Position numbers and translations under genes: made by a program. The notes under the pieces were generated by a model. The model did no database searches. It saw nothing but the letters and a program-made list of their open reading frames with translations, and had not been told where the DNA came from. A DNA stretch of 64,000 bases from assembly GCA_024336345.1 (NCBI GenBank), contig JANFOG010000007.1, forward strand, positions 1,302,001-1,366,000, in the 5' to 3' direction. Shown one piece after another: positions 34,284 through 46,388 of the stretch (positions are counted from its first letter, which is position 1; each line of letters starts with the position of its first letter). The DNA is from Mariannaea sp. PMI_226 (taxonomy: Eukaryota > Ascomycota > Sordariomycetes > Hypocreales > Nectriaceae).

Positions 34284-35469
34284 CTTGGCGATATAACTTA
34301 GTGTATAGCAGCTTAATCTTGGAGGCAGAGGGCTAAACTCATAGGTGCCAAAGTAGCAAGTGAAGAAAGAGAAAGGATAAGGTGAAATGAGCAATTGGGT
34401 CTGACAAGAGCAATCGTCTGAATTATATTGCACCCATTTCGAGACAGCTTACCAGGTCAATAAAAAAGTCCCACTTCCGCGTTAGCTTAACCATGTCATG
34501 TTATTAGGGCCAAGTCTTGGAGCATTCAGTTGCTTGTCTACCCGTTGAACTCATGCGAAGATGAGATGAGTGACGACATATCTTTTTCCGTGGGCAGTAA
34601 TCACGTCCCATAAACCCGATCAAATTCTAAAAAGTGACCGTAAGCGGGCATAATATCATGTTAAAGATAGACCCAACACTTGGATAGGTAACCCCCGACA
34701 TATCTCGACGACGTAAATGGCATCCCGATTTTGGTGGGCTCTGTTGCTAATACAATTATAAAGTCCGTTTCTAGGTTCCCGCGCTATTAAATTGGGCCCT
34801 CCATATTCGGACCTGCGGCTGTGCTCCCCTCATAATATAACGAACTTACTATAGTCAGCGGTCTGTGGTACGAGTTTACATCATCATGAAGCTAAATAAA
34901 TACACCAAATCTCAAACTAATAATAGCTTTTATTACTACTTATAGACCTGTTCAATGTTCTCTTTCTTCAAAAAAAAAAAAAAATATTAACCAACATTTT
35001 AGATTTTTTTTTCTAAAATAAATATTTTGAATAATTTAGGGGATTTTTATGTAGCATACTGTGAATTTAATGTACTTATTAGAGTTCAAGTTGCCAACTC
35101 GAGAGCATTCTTAAATTCATGCCCGTTTTGCTAACGTCGCCTCCCACTCATAGTTCGTATCCATCAGACTATATGTCATGTCAGACACCCAGACCCACAG
35201 TCAAGTGTATAATAACTCAAAACGCCGACGGCCATTATGCCACTTTAGCTAGCCTACCTGTCAAGTTGCCTACCCACGGACGTTTGCCGGCATGAACCCA
35301 TCTCCGCTGATGTCAGATGTATAACCCAGGGATTGTTTAAGGGAGAGATTATATTTTGCACCATAACACTTAGTTTTTCAAATCTGTCTGTACATTCTCT
35401 ACTTCTTCTCTTCCTTCTCCGTTTCTGCAATATTCACTACCATTCATCCTTAATTCATCCTTTATCACA
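34284..35469. other. Divergent intergenic region
   Basis: Lies between two secreted-protein genes that point away from each other and so holds both promoters. A 15-A run lies at about 34970-34984, followed by a T run near 35006. The last 80 bp before the 35470 start is pyrimidine-rich (CTTCTCTTCCTTCTCC), common just upstream of fungal start codons. Confidence 0.5.
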
Positions 35470-37974
35470 ATGAAAGCAGTCGTCGGTCTTGCCGGGCTAT
35501 TGCTCCTGCTCTGTAAAGTTTCTGCTGCTGCTGTAGCAGAAGGCTATGGTTATGGCAGGGGGGTAATAAGGGAAAGGGACCTGGATGAATCTGTGTCGAC
35601 CGATATTTCGGATTATGCACCAGACCCTAATACAGCGTTTCTAAGTGTCAGTGGCACCAACACGGTTTGGGTCCCGCAGGTATGTAGTAGTACTAAGCAT
35701 CTCCAAATCTGGCAATGAACTGTCAGCCATTAACTATCTGACCTGACCTAGGATACCAATGCGATTTCAACAATCACCTTAACCACAACATCAAATGGTC
35801 AGGTAGGAACCACGGTAACAGCGGCTTCTGTAGCACTCTATACAGGGACGTCTGGAGACCTTAACTACTTGATCTCTCCCGCCCTGAGAGACCGCATCGA
35901 AGAAATTGCGGAGAGTCTGTGTGGTATGCCGGATATACCTCTGAAATTCGCCAAGAATTCATCTACCAAAATAACGAAGAGAGATGAGATTAATTGCAAT
36001 TACCCTGAAAGCAACATCCACGGTCCCCGTTTTGATTCCGCGCAGAGGGAGATGCAAGACAGCCTCCTGACTGAGTTGCTAAATTCTGCTATATCTATCC
36101 CTGATCGGTTCGCAGGATATGAGCTTACTGTGCCGGGATTGGCGTTCATAATTGGCGACAACACAATTGGCAACCTAAGAGATGACCATAGGATGCCGCT
36201 ATCGGGCAAGATCCCAGTCGACTCCTCCTCACAGAGAAATGACCGTTGTCCCTTCACCATTCCCCGTTGCTCTGAGTGCGGAGGCGGAAATACAGGATAT
36301 TGCACTGGCGCACTCTATAGATGTATGATCCCCCTCGAGATCTTGTTCCAAAAGCCATTGATAGACTAACATAGAAGGACGAATTGTAGGTCCTTGTGAA
36401 ACATCTTGCCCTAAATGGATAGAAGATGAAATAGCTTGTAGGGATGCAGCTTGTGACAGTAAGAATGGTAAAGTTTGCAGCAAAGTGAGGATCCTGGACC
36501 GGCTGTGTAATCGATTTAGCTTGTGGCTAATTATTTCTAACAGGAACCATATACAGGTTGCTCTTGTCAACAAAACAATGAGTGTCCGGAATTCGAGTAT
36601 GCTCCAGTCTGCACCGATAATGACTGCAAGAGTGTCAACGATTTATATTGCAGCACAGTACGTTCAAACATGAAAAATTTCAAATAATGACTCTTTTTCT
36701 TAATATATCATAGGAAGAATACCTGGACTGTGCCTGTAAGGGGCTTGGTTCGGGTAAATTTGATGAGAGTGCGGGCTATCAATGGCTCTCTGACCAAGTC
36801 CGCATTCTTGACTTGCTGAATGATGACGACAATTGCCCAGCTGCTTCCTTTCGTAACGAATCAACTGTTTGGCAGTATGCTGTCAAGGGTGGATCGAACA
36901 CTGGGTCTATTACATTGTCTAAAATAGATCATCCGGAACTATTCAACCCGGGCACCCAATGGAGATTCTCAGACCTCCAAGGGAACTTGAGAGAATTTAC
37001 TGTCTACTCGCATGGTACATTCAATCTCCCAATCATCCTCGAATCAGACGCGAGACATGTCACATTCCAACTGGCAGCAGACACCGGTAAGGCATCCTGG
37101 AGATAGTCGCCCTTCTCCCAACAGAAATTCTTGATGCTCAAGTATCTGATAACTTCGTATAGAAGAGGTTTCGATAGTGACGGTCTTGAAGGACACCCCC
37201 AAGTGTGATACCCAAATTGCGATCCAGAGCGATGGTGTGGTAAGTATTCCTGTTGCATCCATCCCTACCCTAGTCCTGAGCTGATTGTGACTAAACGCAG
37301 CCGAGCGATGGCTGCGGTGGCCAATTGCCACCTCTCCCCGATCTCACGCCACCCGCCGGTTGTCCTGTTCCGATTCCCGACCTCCCAGACGTTGTGCAGG
37401 ATCCCTCATTCCGTGTCCTCTACCAGAGATCAACTACGAACGGATGGGTGGAGCGCCTTGCCATGTATGGCGTAAACGTTAACTGTCCCGATATTGCAAC
37501 GAGACCGGACCAATACGTAATGGAGATGTCATTCGCTTTACTCGAGCCAGGGGCTAAAGACCCATATCCACTGCTGCAAAACAGCACCGGTGTCCTCAAT
37601 TATGCCGAGTTTAGGGTGAAAGGCGGTCGCACCAACAGCCAACGGATAAATAAGCCCTGTGGTCTGGATACTGAGTATTATTTCCTCAAGAAGAGTGGTA
37701 CTTCGCGATTCTGTATGTTCCCCCAGAACCCCTACAACTTTGCAAGTGGTGAGTAAAAGTCACAAGATTGACAGTTGGCTAATTGCGATTTTAAGATTGG
37801 TCCGACCGAGGCGAAGACACAGATGCATGGCAAGGTTACTGCGACGTTCCGCCACAGAATAAGCCCTGGTGCCTTCCCAATGGCTCAAAGGATCCATATT
37901 CATATGCAGTTATGCTTAATTGCTTTGAGATTGGCAATCCTAGCTATTGCCTTTCGTACGGAAGCACTCCTTAG
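35470..37974 (+). CDS. Large Cys-rich secreted protein, 688 residues
   Basis: Eight exons: 35470-35679, 35752-36322, 36390-36484, 36544-36657, 36714-37086, 37163-37239, 37301-37748 and 37796-37974; all phases agree. MKAVVGLAGLLLLLCKVSAA is a signal peptide. Residues about 75-260 form an N-terminal domain ending in YELTVPGLAFIIGDNTIGN. From about 250 to 335 there is a Cys-rich array (CSECGGGNTGYC, CETSCPKW, CRDAACDSKNGKVC, GCSCQQNNEC, CTDNDCKSVNDLYC, DCACKG) in which C..DC and Y.GC.C units recur. The C-terminal 250 residues hold a second domain with further Cys (DWSDRGEDTDAWQGYC, PYSYAVMLNCFEIG). I do not know the function. The array recalls small disulfide-rich repeats of extracellular proteins. 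It belongs to the secreted-protein block at 32.8-52.7 kb. Confidence 0.75.
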
Positions 37975-39854
37975 GGATAGACTAAATGAATACAATAAAG
38001 GGTCGGTTGATTTTATGAAGTCACTGAGAGTGAGTGAGTTAAATAGGGCATTAGATTAAAGAACACAAATGAGACTTAGAATTTTAGATTTCAACTATAG
38101 GCGTGCTATCTAATTGTTGGTGTATTGATGGCTTCGACTGTCTCATTCCCTATTTAGCGTTTTTCAAGTTATTGTTGTTAGCAGAAACCGGTCTTAACAT
38201 CTGCTCATGGACCCGTGACGCATCAACCCTCATCTTCTCTAGGCCCATATGTATTCACTTGATATCGTCGGAAGCATTCAGACTTCGTATATATCTCACT
38301 ATTGTCCGGACAAAGGCTTAGGCCTGTGATATGATTTGTTTTCTGGTCGGTCAGGTTATTGACGTGTTGTTTTAGCAAATAGGACTCAAGTATCATTGGA
38401 AACAGGAATAGCTCTCCTAGTTTTACCTTTCAGATAGGCAACCTCATCACGCTAGCTCATATGCTAGTAGATCTTATCTTATGGATGTGCTGTTCGTTGT
38501 TGGTTACTCTAGCCTGTGATGTCATCTATCATTTAATGACACTGCCGCACTCGTCGATAGATGTCTCAAACATTCAACTAAGACACTTTTAGGGCTGAGA
38601 TGGGTCTTAAGTCTTGGTTGCGTGGTAGTGTTCAAATAACGGCCGGATCTTGGCCTTTGGGGGCCGTTATCGTTCCTCCGATCCAGTCGTTGCGTGATAC
38701 AGCACCCTCGCCTGTATGTTGGATAGCGCCACGCAGTACGGTGAACCAGGTTGCATGTGCAGATGGCAATGCCCTGCCAGCAGACAACTTGGAATTCCAG
38801 CATGTCTTGTAGATCTGTTGAGCAAAATCGTGCCGACTCTTCTTTGATATTGATTTTGGTGTTAGCTTGTTGCTAGATGGGTTTGGATTGAAGTAAACTT
38901 GGACTTCAGGGAAACTTGTAGACTAGGAAAGAGCATTATTAGTTGCCTATTGATTAGAACGTTAGCCTATATTTGCCCACTTTCCTTTAGTTTGTATTGG
39001 AATAGTAATAGAGCTTAACTTGTTACTGAAAGGTTCATCGCATATTTCCCATGCGTTACGCATTTCTGAAAACTGGTCTGTATCTTAAGTATGCTCGACT
39101 GCGCGTCTGCCCTTCCTTGTGCCCTGCTGAAGTTGCCGCCGTAGCTAATATGTCATGACGATGATCACCTGGGGGATCCATAGTCAATTGCTTTCTTAAC
39201 TAGGCCTCACTCCATGACTAATTTCGCAATCATACCCGGTGAAGCTATTACGGTAATTTCATAGACTCTGGAGGGATTAATGGAATGTTATATCTCCGAG
39301 TTGTTGGGATATTAATATGTTCGAGGTAGTATCTGAATTGAAGATGTTATTGAGATTGATGTTATGTTAATAAAGGGCGTAGGTTGGGCGTACTTTTGTA
39401 TTGCTAAAAACTGTCATTCTTATTACCCGCTAGCTATAAAAATATAATCGTTCTTTTTTAATGCACCTAATCTACTTTAGAAAGATTTATATTAAATAAG
39501 AACAATTTATTTCTTATATTTTTAGGAGCTAAAGCTATTTTAGTTCTAAATATATTATTCAACGATTTTTAATATTTCTAACAACCAAGCCCCTTTAATG
39601 ATTTTGGCATTTATAATAGCTCTATATTATAGAAGAAATGATGCCACTTTAATAGCGTTAATTAATCTTCTAAAATAGGCAGGTAGCTGAATGTAACGCG
39701 ACGGTGTGGTGTGACCATTACGCCAATAGACCAAAAAGATCAACCAATTCTCGCACAACGTGCTAAAATTGCACCACACATCAGTATATAAGGCACAACC
39801 CCTTACACTGAAAGAAAGAGCCAATAAGGTGTGGACTGGCACCATATTCCAATA
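37975..39854. other. Intergenic
   Basis: No supported gene. A frame at 38.5-38.8 kb is open on both strands but without recognisable character. The part 39420-39610 is AT-rich. Confidence 0.4.
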
Positions 39855-40370
39855 TGTCACGGCCAGACCTGCCTTAGATCACGTGTCAAAATGGTCCCAC
39901 AAATCTCCAACCAATAAACATGAGTTCGCTCAAGTTCATGCGTGAACTACCGCGAACTTCATAAGGTTCGTCAGGGGTTCGGCATTGAACTACTGCGAAC
40001 CAGCAACAGAGTTAACTCAGGTTCGACATCGAACCGTCGCGAACCATGGAACAGTAGCTAGTATATAAACCAAAGTCATTACCATAGATAGTCTACTTAG
40101 CTACTCATCTTTCAACAAAACTTGGTTACCACAATCTACTTGTGCATTACCAGACGTAACACTCCAAGTGATTCTTTTGCTATTGCTCAGTATAACGCCC
40201 CGACCATTCTGCCAACATAATCCTATTGCGACCTGGTTTATCCATTGGGAACCGATCAGACCGTTAAACAATAGAGTTTAAATACAATCTGCATTTTTGC
40301 ATAGAACAACAATCATCAAAGGGGTACACCCTTCCCTTATATCAATGGGAATATTGCGCAAGTCAATACT
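39855..40370 (+). mobile_element. Possible LTR-retrotransposon relic
   Basis: TGTCACGGCCAGACC at 39855 resembles an LTR start. A 24-bp motif array (39934-40044) lies just before a TATA box (GTATATAAA, about 40061), as enhancer repeats lie in a U3 region. Downstream, CCCCGACCATTCTGCCAACA at about 40198-40217 looks like an LTR end followed by leader sequence. I found no matching second LTR, no target duplication and no gag or pol frame, so this is tentative. Confidence 0.35.
39934..40044 (+). repeat. Three-unit array of a 24-bp GTTC/GAAC motif
   Basis: Units at 39934-39957, 39977-40000 and 40021-40044 fit GTTCRNCATNGAAC-N4-5-GCGAAC and start 43-44 bp apart. Each unit contains an inner GTTC...GAAC inverted repeat and a second GAAC. 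The spacers do not match. Confidence 0.7.
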
Positions 40371-40664
40371 AGAAATGCATGCATCCTGGATGCATTTAGA
40401 CATATATGATTTTTCGCCTTTGTTTAGTAAAATGCTTACAATACCAAATCCGTTGGCATCACTCTGAGTTGAGCTTGCAGCGAGTAGGTGTTAAGTAGAG
40501 CGGCAATACTGTGTTGGGGACAAAATTCACTTCTTTGGCATATGCCACATACATTACCTAATGCACTTTCCACTTTGCTAGTCACAATTTGATTGGCTCG
40601 CATACGTAGTCGTGGGCCTAATAAAATAGCCACAAAATGTGGCGGTCAATGCATGTTGACACTA

Positions 40665-41075
40665 TTCACCATATCTTGTTTTTGCCCTGACTTTTCGATA
40701 TTTTATTTGACTTATGACTAGTGTTTCCATTTAATCAAATGGTCCTCTTCATTTCTATATAGTTTGCTTGACTGTTTTCCATTCCTTTTCAGGGTTTTGG
40801 CGTGGCTATTTTGAGCCCCTTGTCGCGACTGTTTTGCACGACGTTTTCTGCATCACGAGACTTGTGTTGGTGGATGGTTTTGGGCGTGGGGTTTTCTCCC
40901 GACAAAATACATACCTAGTTTTCAGGTTCACTAGACCTCTATACATCGAGAAACTACTAATAGTCGGTTACCTTGATATTTAGCTATCACCTACCCCATG
41001 GTCTGCTAGCGTTCTTTTTTATTCTTACCTATTTTTAATTGTCGTCCGCCAAACGACGATTCAACTGGTCTCAGA
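40665..41075 (+). repeat. Dispersed repeat, copy 2 (longest)
   Basis: The left half matches 24035-24240. The right half (about 40905-41075) matches 53285-53455: TTCAGGTTCACTAGACCTC, GAGAAACTACTAATAGTCGG, CCCCATGGTCTGCTAGCG, then TTAATTGTCGTCCGCC. It therefore links the two partial copies into one family of at least 400 bp. No protein is encoded. Confidence 0.65.
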
Positions 41076-41542
41076 GTAGCCAACCAGAAAGCCAGAGGCA
41101 TTTTCTACACGGCCGTTTTAGGAAATCGAACTAGGAGAGAGGGGGAGGAAGGCCGGGGAAGAGCGGTGGACAGAGAGCCAAAGGAAAAACTCTCGTCACT
41201 TCCTTCTTCAAGGCATAAGCCCAGCCAAAAAGTCAATGTAGACAGAGGTTGTAGTGTAAAGGGAGGGATTTTTTGAGGATAGATGGTTCCCTTTCTTTTA
41301 CAAGTTGGGCGGTGAAGAGGGGCGGATCAACTTTACATTGAGACGCCCTGGCTGGCCGCCGGGCCCTGCGTATCCGGACATAGCTGTGGGTCAAGCGGCT
41401 GCAACCATGTAGGAATAATCAATCAATCAATCGACCCCTTCTGAGGTCCTTATGGGCTTAGGCAATCAATCAAATTATCAATTTAGTAGTAGAAAAATCT
41501 TAATTAGAAATCTAGAGTGTACAGTTGCCCTATTTTTTGGTA
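41076..41542. other. Intergenic
   Basis: Downstream of the WSC-subtilisin gene. Contains AATC repeats at about 41419-41432. No gene seen. Confidence 0.4.
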
Positions 41543-44500
41543 TTAGAAGTAAGCTAAGATTGAAGAGATGGATATACGAACATAGTTATAAATCTTCGAG
41601 CTTAAACCAAGTAGACCGCGTATTTGGACAAATGGCATAATGATCGGTTGCAGAACCTCGCCGATTGTCTTTGGGTTGTAAACCTGGTCGGGAACAATAG
41701 CTACAGAACCGCCGGCCTTACAGGGCAAGGCAAGAGGGCCAACAGCCAGGGGGGCTGCAGCGTTGGGATCCCCAGCAACGTTCCCTGGGCTTGCACCTCT
41801 GAACTTCTTTCCATAATCTTGGAGGGTTTTCTTCATATAAGACGGGACTTGACGGAAATCCTTTGGAAAGTCGGGTAAATCGGCGGCCATGTAGGTTGCA
41901 ACCAAGCCGGCGACTTGCGCGCCGGCGAGTGAGGTACCTAGCGTCGCCTTATAGTCAGAGGGGCTAGAGACGCTGACGCTCGCACAGTACTGGAGATCTC
42001 CATAGGCGTACAAACTGATGTCTCCTGGACTGTTGCCAATTTCAGAATAGTACAACTTGTTGCTGGTTTTATCCACTCCTCCAACAACTATGAGCGGGGT
42101 GTTTGGTCCACCGAAGGCTTGTGGGAAGTGCTGGTTCGTCGTTTGGCCCAAGTGGTTACTATTTCCCGACGCGGTGACTGCGACAACACCCGCATCATAC
42201 AGTCGTTCAAGTGCGATTCGCATGGTGTCGGTTGATATAGGTTTTCTGTCCGCTCGGTGGCTAGGAACGAATGCTGGGTCATTCGGAAGATAGGCTTACA
42301 GAAGTGAGCAGTCGAAATGTAATTGAGGGGGTTTGATAGGAGTTAGAATCGGTAAAGGGGAAATACCAATTGATATAGAGATTATTGATTTTCCTTGCTT
42401 TTTCCGTGCTACAACTTGATCCTTGATCCATCCTAACGACTCTATCAAGGCATGCGCAGAAGAAGGGTATCTCTTGTCGTCTCCGATTAAGACCTTTACT
42501 GGAACAATATTGGCATTTTTAGTAGCGCCTGACAGCAAGCCTGCCGCAACGGACGCCATGCATGTGCCGTGGCCATTGTAATCATGGATGAGGCTGACAA
42601 CCGAATCAGAACCATACATCTTTTGTAAGACCTTCGATATGTGAAACGAATCACGTCCATTGGCGTTATAAACTTTTTGGAAATCCTATTTTGCAGGTGG
42701 TCTTAGCATTTGGACTGTCGTAGGTATTGTCCACTGAGTAACTAGTGAAGGAAAGTGGCCACCGTTGCTAGACCCTTTCAATGGAGTGTCGATAGCTATG
42801 TCACAAGTTCCAAGTGATACGCACCTTATGTGTGTCAAAGAGACCTGAATCTATAATGTATATATCTGGCACTGTGGACTTGGATTGAGGGTAAATATAG
42901 CTACCAGGAAAATGAATGAAACCAGGCTCGCTGATATTACTGAGCCATTGTAGTTGGATAGGCGCAGGGTTCTGGACAAAAGCGGGGACAGGAGTAATGC
43001 CTCTGGTTTGAAACGTTGAGTGACTAGTTTCTGTTAAATTAGTGGTGTCACGAGTCACCAGCACTTCGGACGGGTTAAGGTCATCAGCAGGGTCATCCAC
43101 TTGGGAAGTCATGTCGAGAGACATAGCTTCGATGAGGGGGTTAGTGGTTAGCTTTTCGGCTGTGGTCTGGTTGAGATAGGCAATAATGCTAAACCAATTT
43201 ACCGCTGGGTATGAGATGTCTAGATTACGCGGATCAGGAGGCAGCTTCTCGACTAGGGCGTCAAACTGATCTCTTGTCGTGTTCTCATACATCATGATGA
43301 GAACGGGGACTGGGATGTCGGTGGAGGCTTGTGAGGAAGTTGTTATAATTGAGGAAATGGTTGTAGTTGGTTCAGGTATCGATGATGTAGTAGGCATAGA
43401 TGATTTAGAATGGTGTAGAATAAGACCGTGAATAAAATCAACTTAAAGAAAAAAAATATTAATAAAAACATGAATAATAATAATAAAAAAAGGCAGAAAC
43501 AAAGGCATTTAGTTGTCAAGAAAGGGTAAAGGGACAGAAATACCTAGGCAGAGGGAAGGCAGTGTATGCTTGCAAAGACCACCTGCTAAGCTAAAAGCTC
43601 CAATAACAAGTGGAATTCCAACTAGTTCAAACTAAAAATAGTTAATATCTCTGGAAGAGTATGGGCATTCTAAATAATCTTACTGCTGAGTCCATGGTGG
43701 CTAAACTTTTGGCCAGGTTGAAGCCTCGCCAAACATCATTTGTAATAGCTTCACCTAATGATTCGGCAAGTGAGGCTAATTGTGTGATGAGATCTTCACT
43801 CTGCTTGACTATTGAGAAAAAGAGATGTTAGTATTTATTACATTATAATTAAATTAACAAAGTTAATGGAGAATGGCCTTACCAGCAGTTTTCATTTGGG
43901 CACGTTCCAAACTAGTGAGCTAGGGTACCTTGGGTTAGAATTAACCTAGAAATATGATAAGCACCCATCTTACCAATGGTAGTTCTTCTTCAAGATCCCC
44001 TCCCTGAGCCATACGGAAGACTTTTTGAACAGCCTCCGTTGCAACTCCTATTATTTGTCCCTTTATTAGTATAGCGTTTCAGGTCTAAAGCCAAGAAGTC
44101 AAAAGTTGGGAAAACTGAAGAAGACTTAAGAGAGATGTTTGTCGTACGATAAGTATTAGTAGCTTTTGCAAAAGCAATACTATCAGCCGTCACTGTCTCT
44201 AATAAACTCGCAAGATCTCTTTTAGTGTTTGAAGACTGCGATTGGTATGTCTGCAATTGTCGGATATCGTTTCGATAGGTGCTCGATAGTTCAGTAAGAC
44301 GGGATAGTGTAGAGTTAAATGCAAGTAGTGATTTCAGGATGCTGGCCTCATCTGGCAAGGACCAAGACGAGTCAGAATATATTTCAATCCGGCCATGTCC
44401 TCCACAATATTCTGTTAGACTACCTGCACAGACTTGATTGCAGTCATGCGAAGAAGCTTCGGTTTTAGTACCATGAAGTGTGTTTCCCAAATGACAGTCA

Positions 44501-45719
44501 CTATTGAAATGCATTAGCTTGTAGGATTAGGCTGAACAATAGAAGTAAAATAGTCCGAAAGAATAGAAATGAAAGAATAGGCTTGTTATACATACCCACC
44601 AGCCTCCACTCCAGCATATTTCCAGCCGCCATCTTGAGCAAGGCCTACGCACTTTGCGACTGTCATGCCAGTTGAGCTTAAGTCAGTAATATTCTCAGCG
44701 ACCAAGACCCTCGCAGAGATAGAGTCAATGAAGCACCCAATTCCCACAAAGCTACCAATAGATGAAACCACTGTTGGAGCAGGTGGACTAGATGTGGAAG
44801 TAGATAATAGAGCCGAAGATGTTGTAGTGGATATTGTGATCGATGGTGGTATAGATGTCTCCGTTGGATTTGGTAATGATGTCGTCGGAGCTAAAGAGAC
44901 TGCGGGTAGAGAGTGGGTGAATGAAGTCGTAGTGGAAGAAGTAGACGACGCTATGGATGAAGAGACAGCTGAAGAGAAAGCTGAAGAGACAGCGTTTGAA
45001 GTGGCCATTATAGATGTAGCGGATGGAATTATGGCGGAAGAGTCAATAAATGAAGCCACCGCATCCATACATTGATTGTTGCTACATGTCTGCCCTATGC
45101 TGCAGGCATTGCAGGTAGTCCCTATAGTACACTGTATACTTGGGAAGTTACAGCATACTGTGCCAGACTCATAGCAATTGCCATGGCTATTATAAGTTAG
45201 CCTGATTGGTAATTAAGAAATGCAGTAAACTGATTAATTCTGGGAGTAGTTGGCAGGAAGAAAGCGATAGAGTAGACGTAAGTCTACTACACTTCCAGCA
45301 ATAAAGCTCTCAGGGTGAGGTTTAGACGAGGAAGAAAATTTAGGAATCACAAACCAACATATTCCGCTGGCGCCACAACCAACTGCTTCGAATGAGGTAA
45401 CGTTTATGGCGCACCACTGCAGGTCTGGACTACCACAAGCGATTGTTCCCTCAAAGTTGAAGCATTCTTGTCCTGTGGGACAAGTGACAGTAGCAGGACA
45501 TGGTTGCCGATCACAGAGAAAACCACTAGGACAGGATGGATCTTGCGAAGAAACTGCTCGTTTCGAAAGGGCATTAGTAGTACTAGTTGAACCCAGGCTA
45601 GAAGATATTAATGGCTTAGGAAAAGCACAGCAAAAGGGCGACTGAAGGAAGAAGATGAAGAGGGAAATAAGGTACGGAAGAGTAGGCCTCCACCGCAATC
45701 GTCGCCTCATTGAGGCCAT
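41543..45719 (-). CDS. WSC-domain subtilisin-like serine protease (S8), secreted
   Basis: Ten exons on the minus strand: 45719-45355, 45186-44596, 44500-44148, 44047-43974, 43919-43883, 43808-43684, 43631-43544, 43441-42825, 42685-42367 and 42294-41543, giving 1106 residues with consistent phases. Order: signal peptide (about 1-32), Cys-rich segment (about 50-162), Ser/Thr linker, WSC domain (about 271-362; GCFIDSISARVL ... GVEAGGDCHLGN ... CAGSLTEYCGG), helical region (about 370-540), then a peptidase S8 domain. The triad is Asp742 (IYIIDSGL), His789 (NGHGTCMAS) and Ser978 (LGTSLAGAQ), with Asn901 (TASGN) at the oxyanion hole, so it should be active. WSC domains bind fungal wall glycans, so the protease is probably wall-targeted. 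The first donor (GTTTGT) and the long intron between exons 8 and 9 are the least certain points. Divergent from the 46.4-kb gene. Confidence 0.75.
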
Positions 45720-46388
45720 TGTGTCAATTGTAGCAGACCACCGCGCGCGGGGGGGAGAGACACTTGGCGACTGTGGTGACGTGTGGGAGAGAAGGGGCCT
45801 CCAAGAGAAGTAAGGAATGTTATAATAGTTGTACTTGTGCAAGAATTGCGCAAATATGGACTTTATATTTGTCGGAGTTGCGGGCCCAGGGGTTTTACGA
45901 CTAACCAGATGAAAATGGATTCCACAAACAATAGTATTTGGTAATATGGGGCGTCTTCCCAGAGCTGCGCATGACAAAGCGTACCTCAAGCAACATCTAT
46001 TTTTAGTCCGTCGCAAATTGGTAGTTTGCTATGAGGCAAAACAAGTAATTGTGTACCAACGTGTACACAATAATGCAGTCATTTGATTCCAACACTAGTA
46101 AAAAGTCGGGCGTGGGAGCTTCCGTTTTAAGCTTCTTCCGTATCCATGTGTGTCGTGGAGTGTTTGGTAGCAAGTGGCCCACTCCTCCTTTGATTACTAG
46201 ATGGCCAAAGTGACTTCCAGCTTCTCCTCAGTGGGATGACTTTTCTCATGTACTCCTTTTCATTTTCTTCTTATTTCATGGGTTTGAAGGTTTCTTTATC
46301 ACCTTTTAAGCAAGCAAAATTCAGGCCGCCACAGAATATCTACATTCGATAACGACCTAGCAAGATCAAGACCTCAAAAAGAGTCACT
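45720..46388. promoter_or_regulatory. Divergent promoter region
   Basis: 669 bp between the starts of the WSC-subtilisin gene (minus) and the modular secreted gene (plus). Shared control is possible from geometry; no specific site is recognised. A C/G run (CGCGCGCGGGGGGGAGAG) lies at about 45741-45758. Confidence 0.45.

Noticed and set aside
38522..38812. Open frames on both strands
   Set aside because: Neither reading resembles a protein domain; no splice partners.
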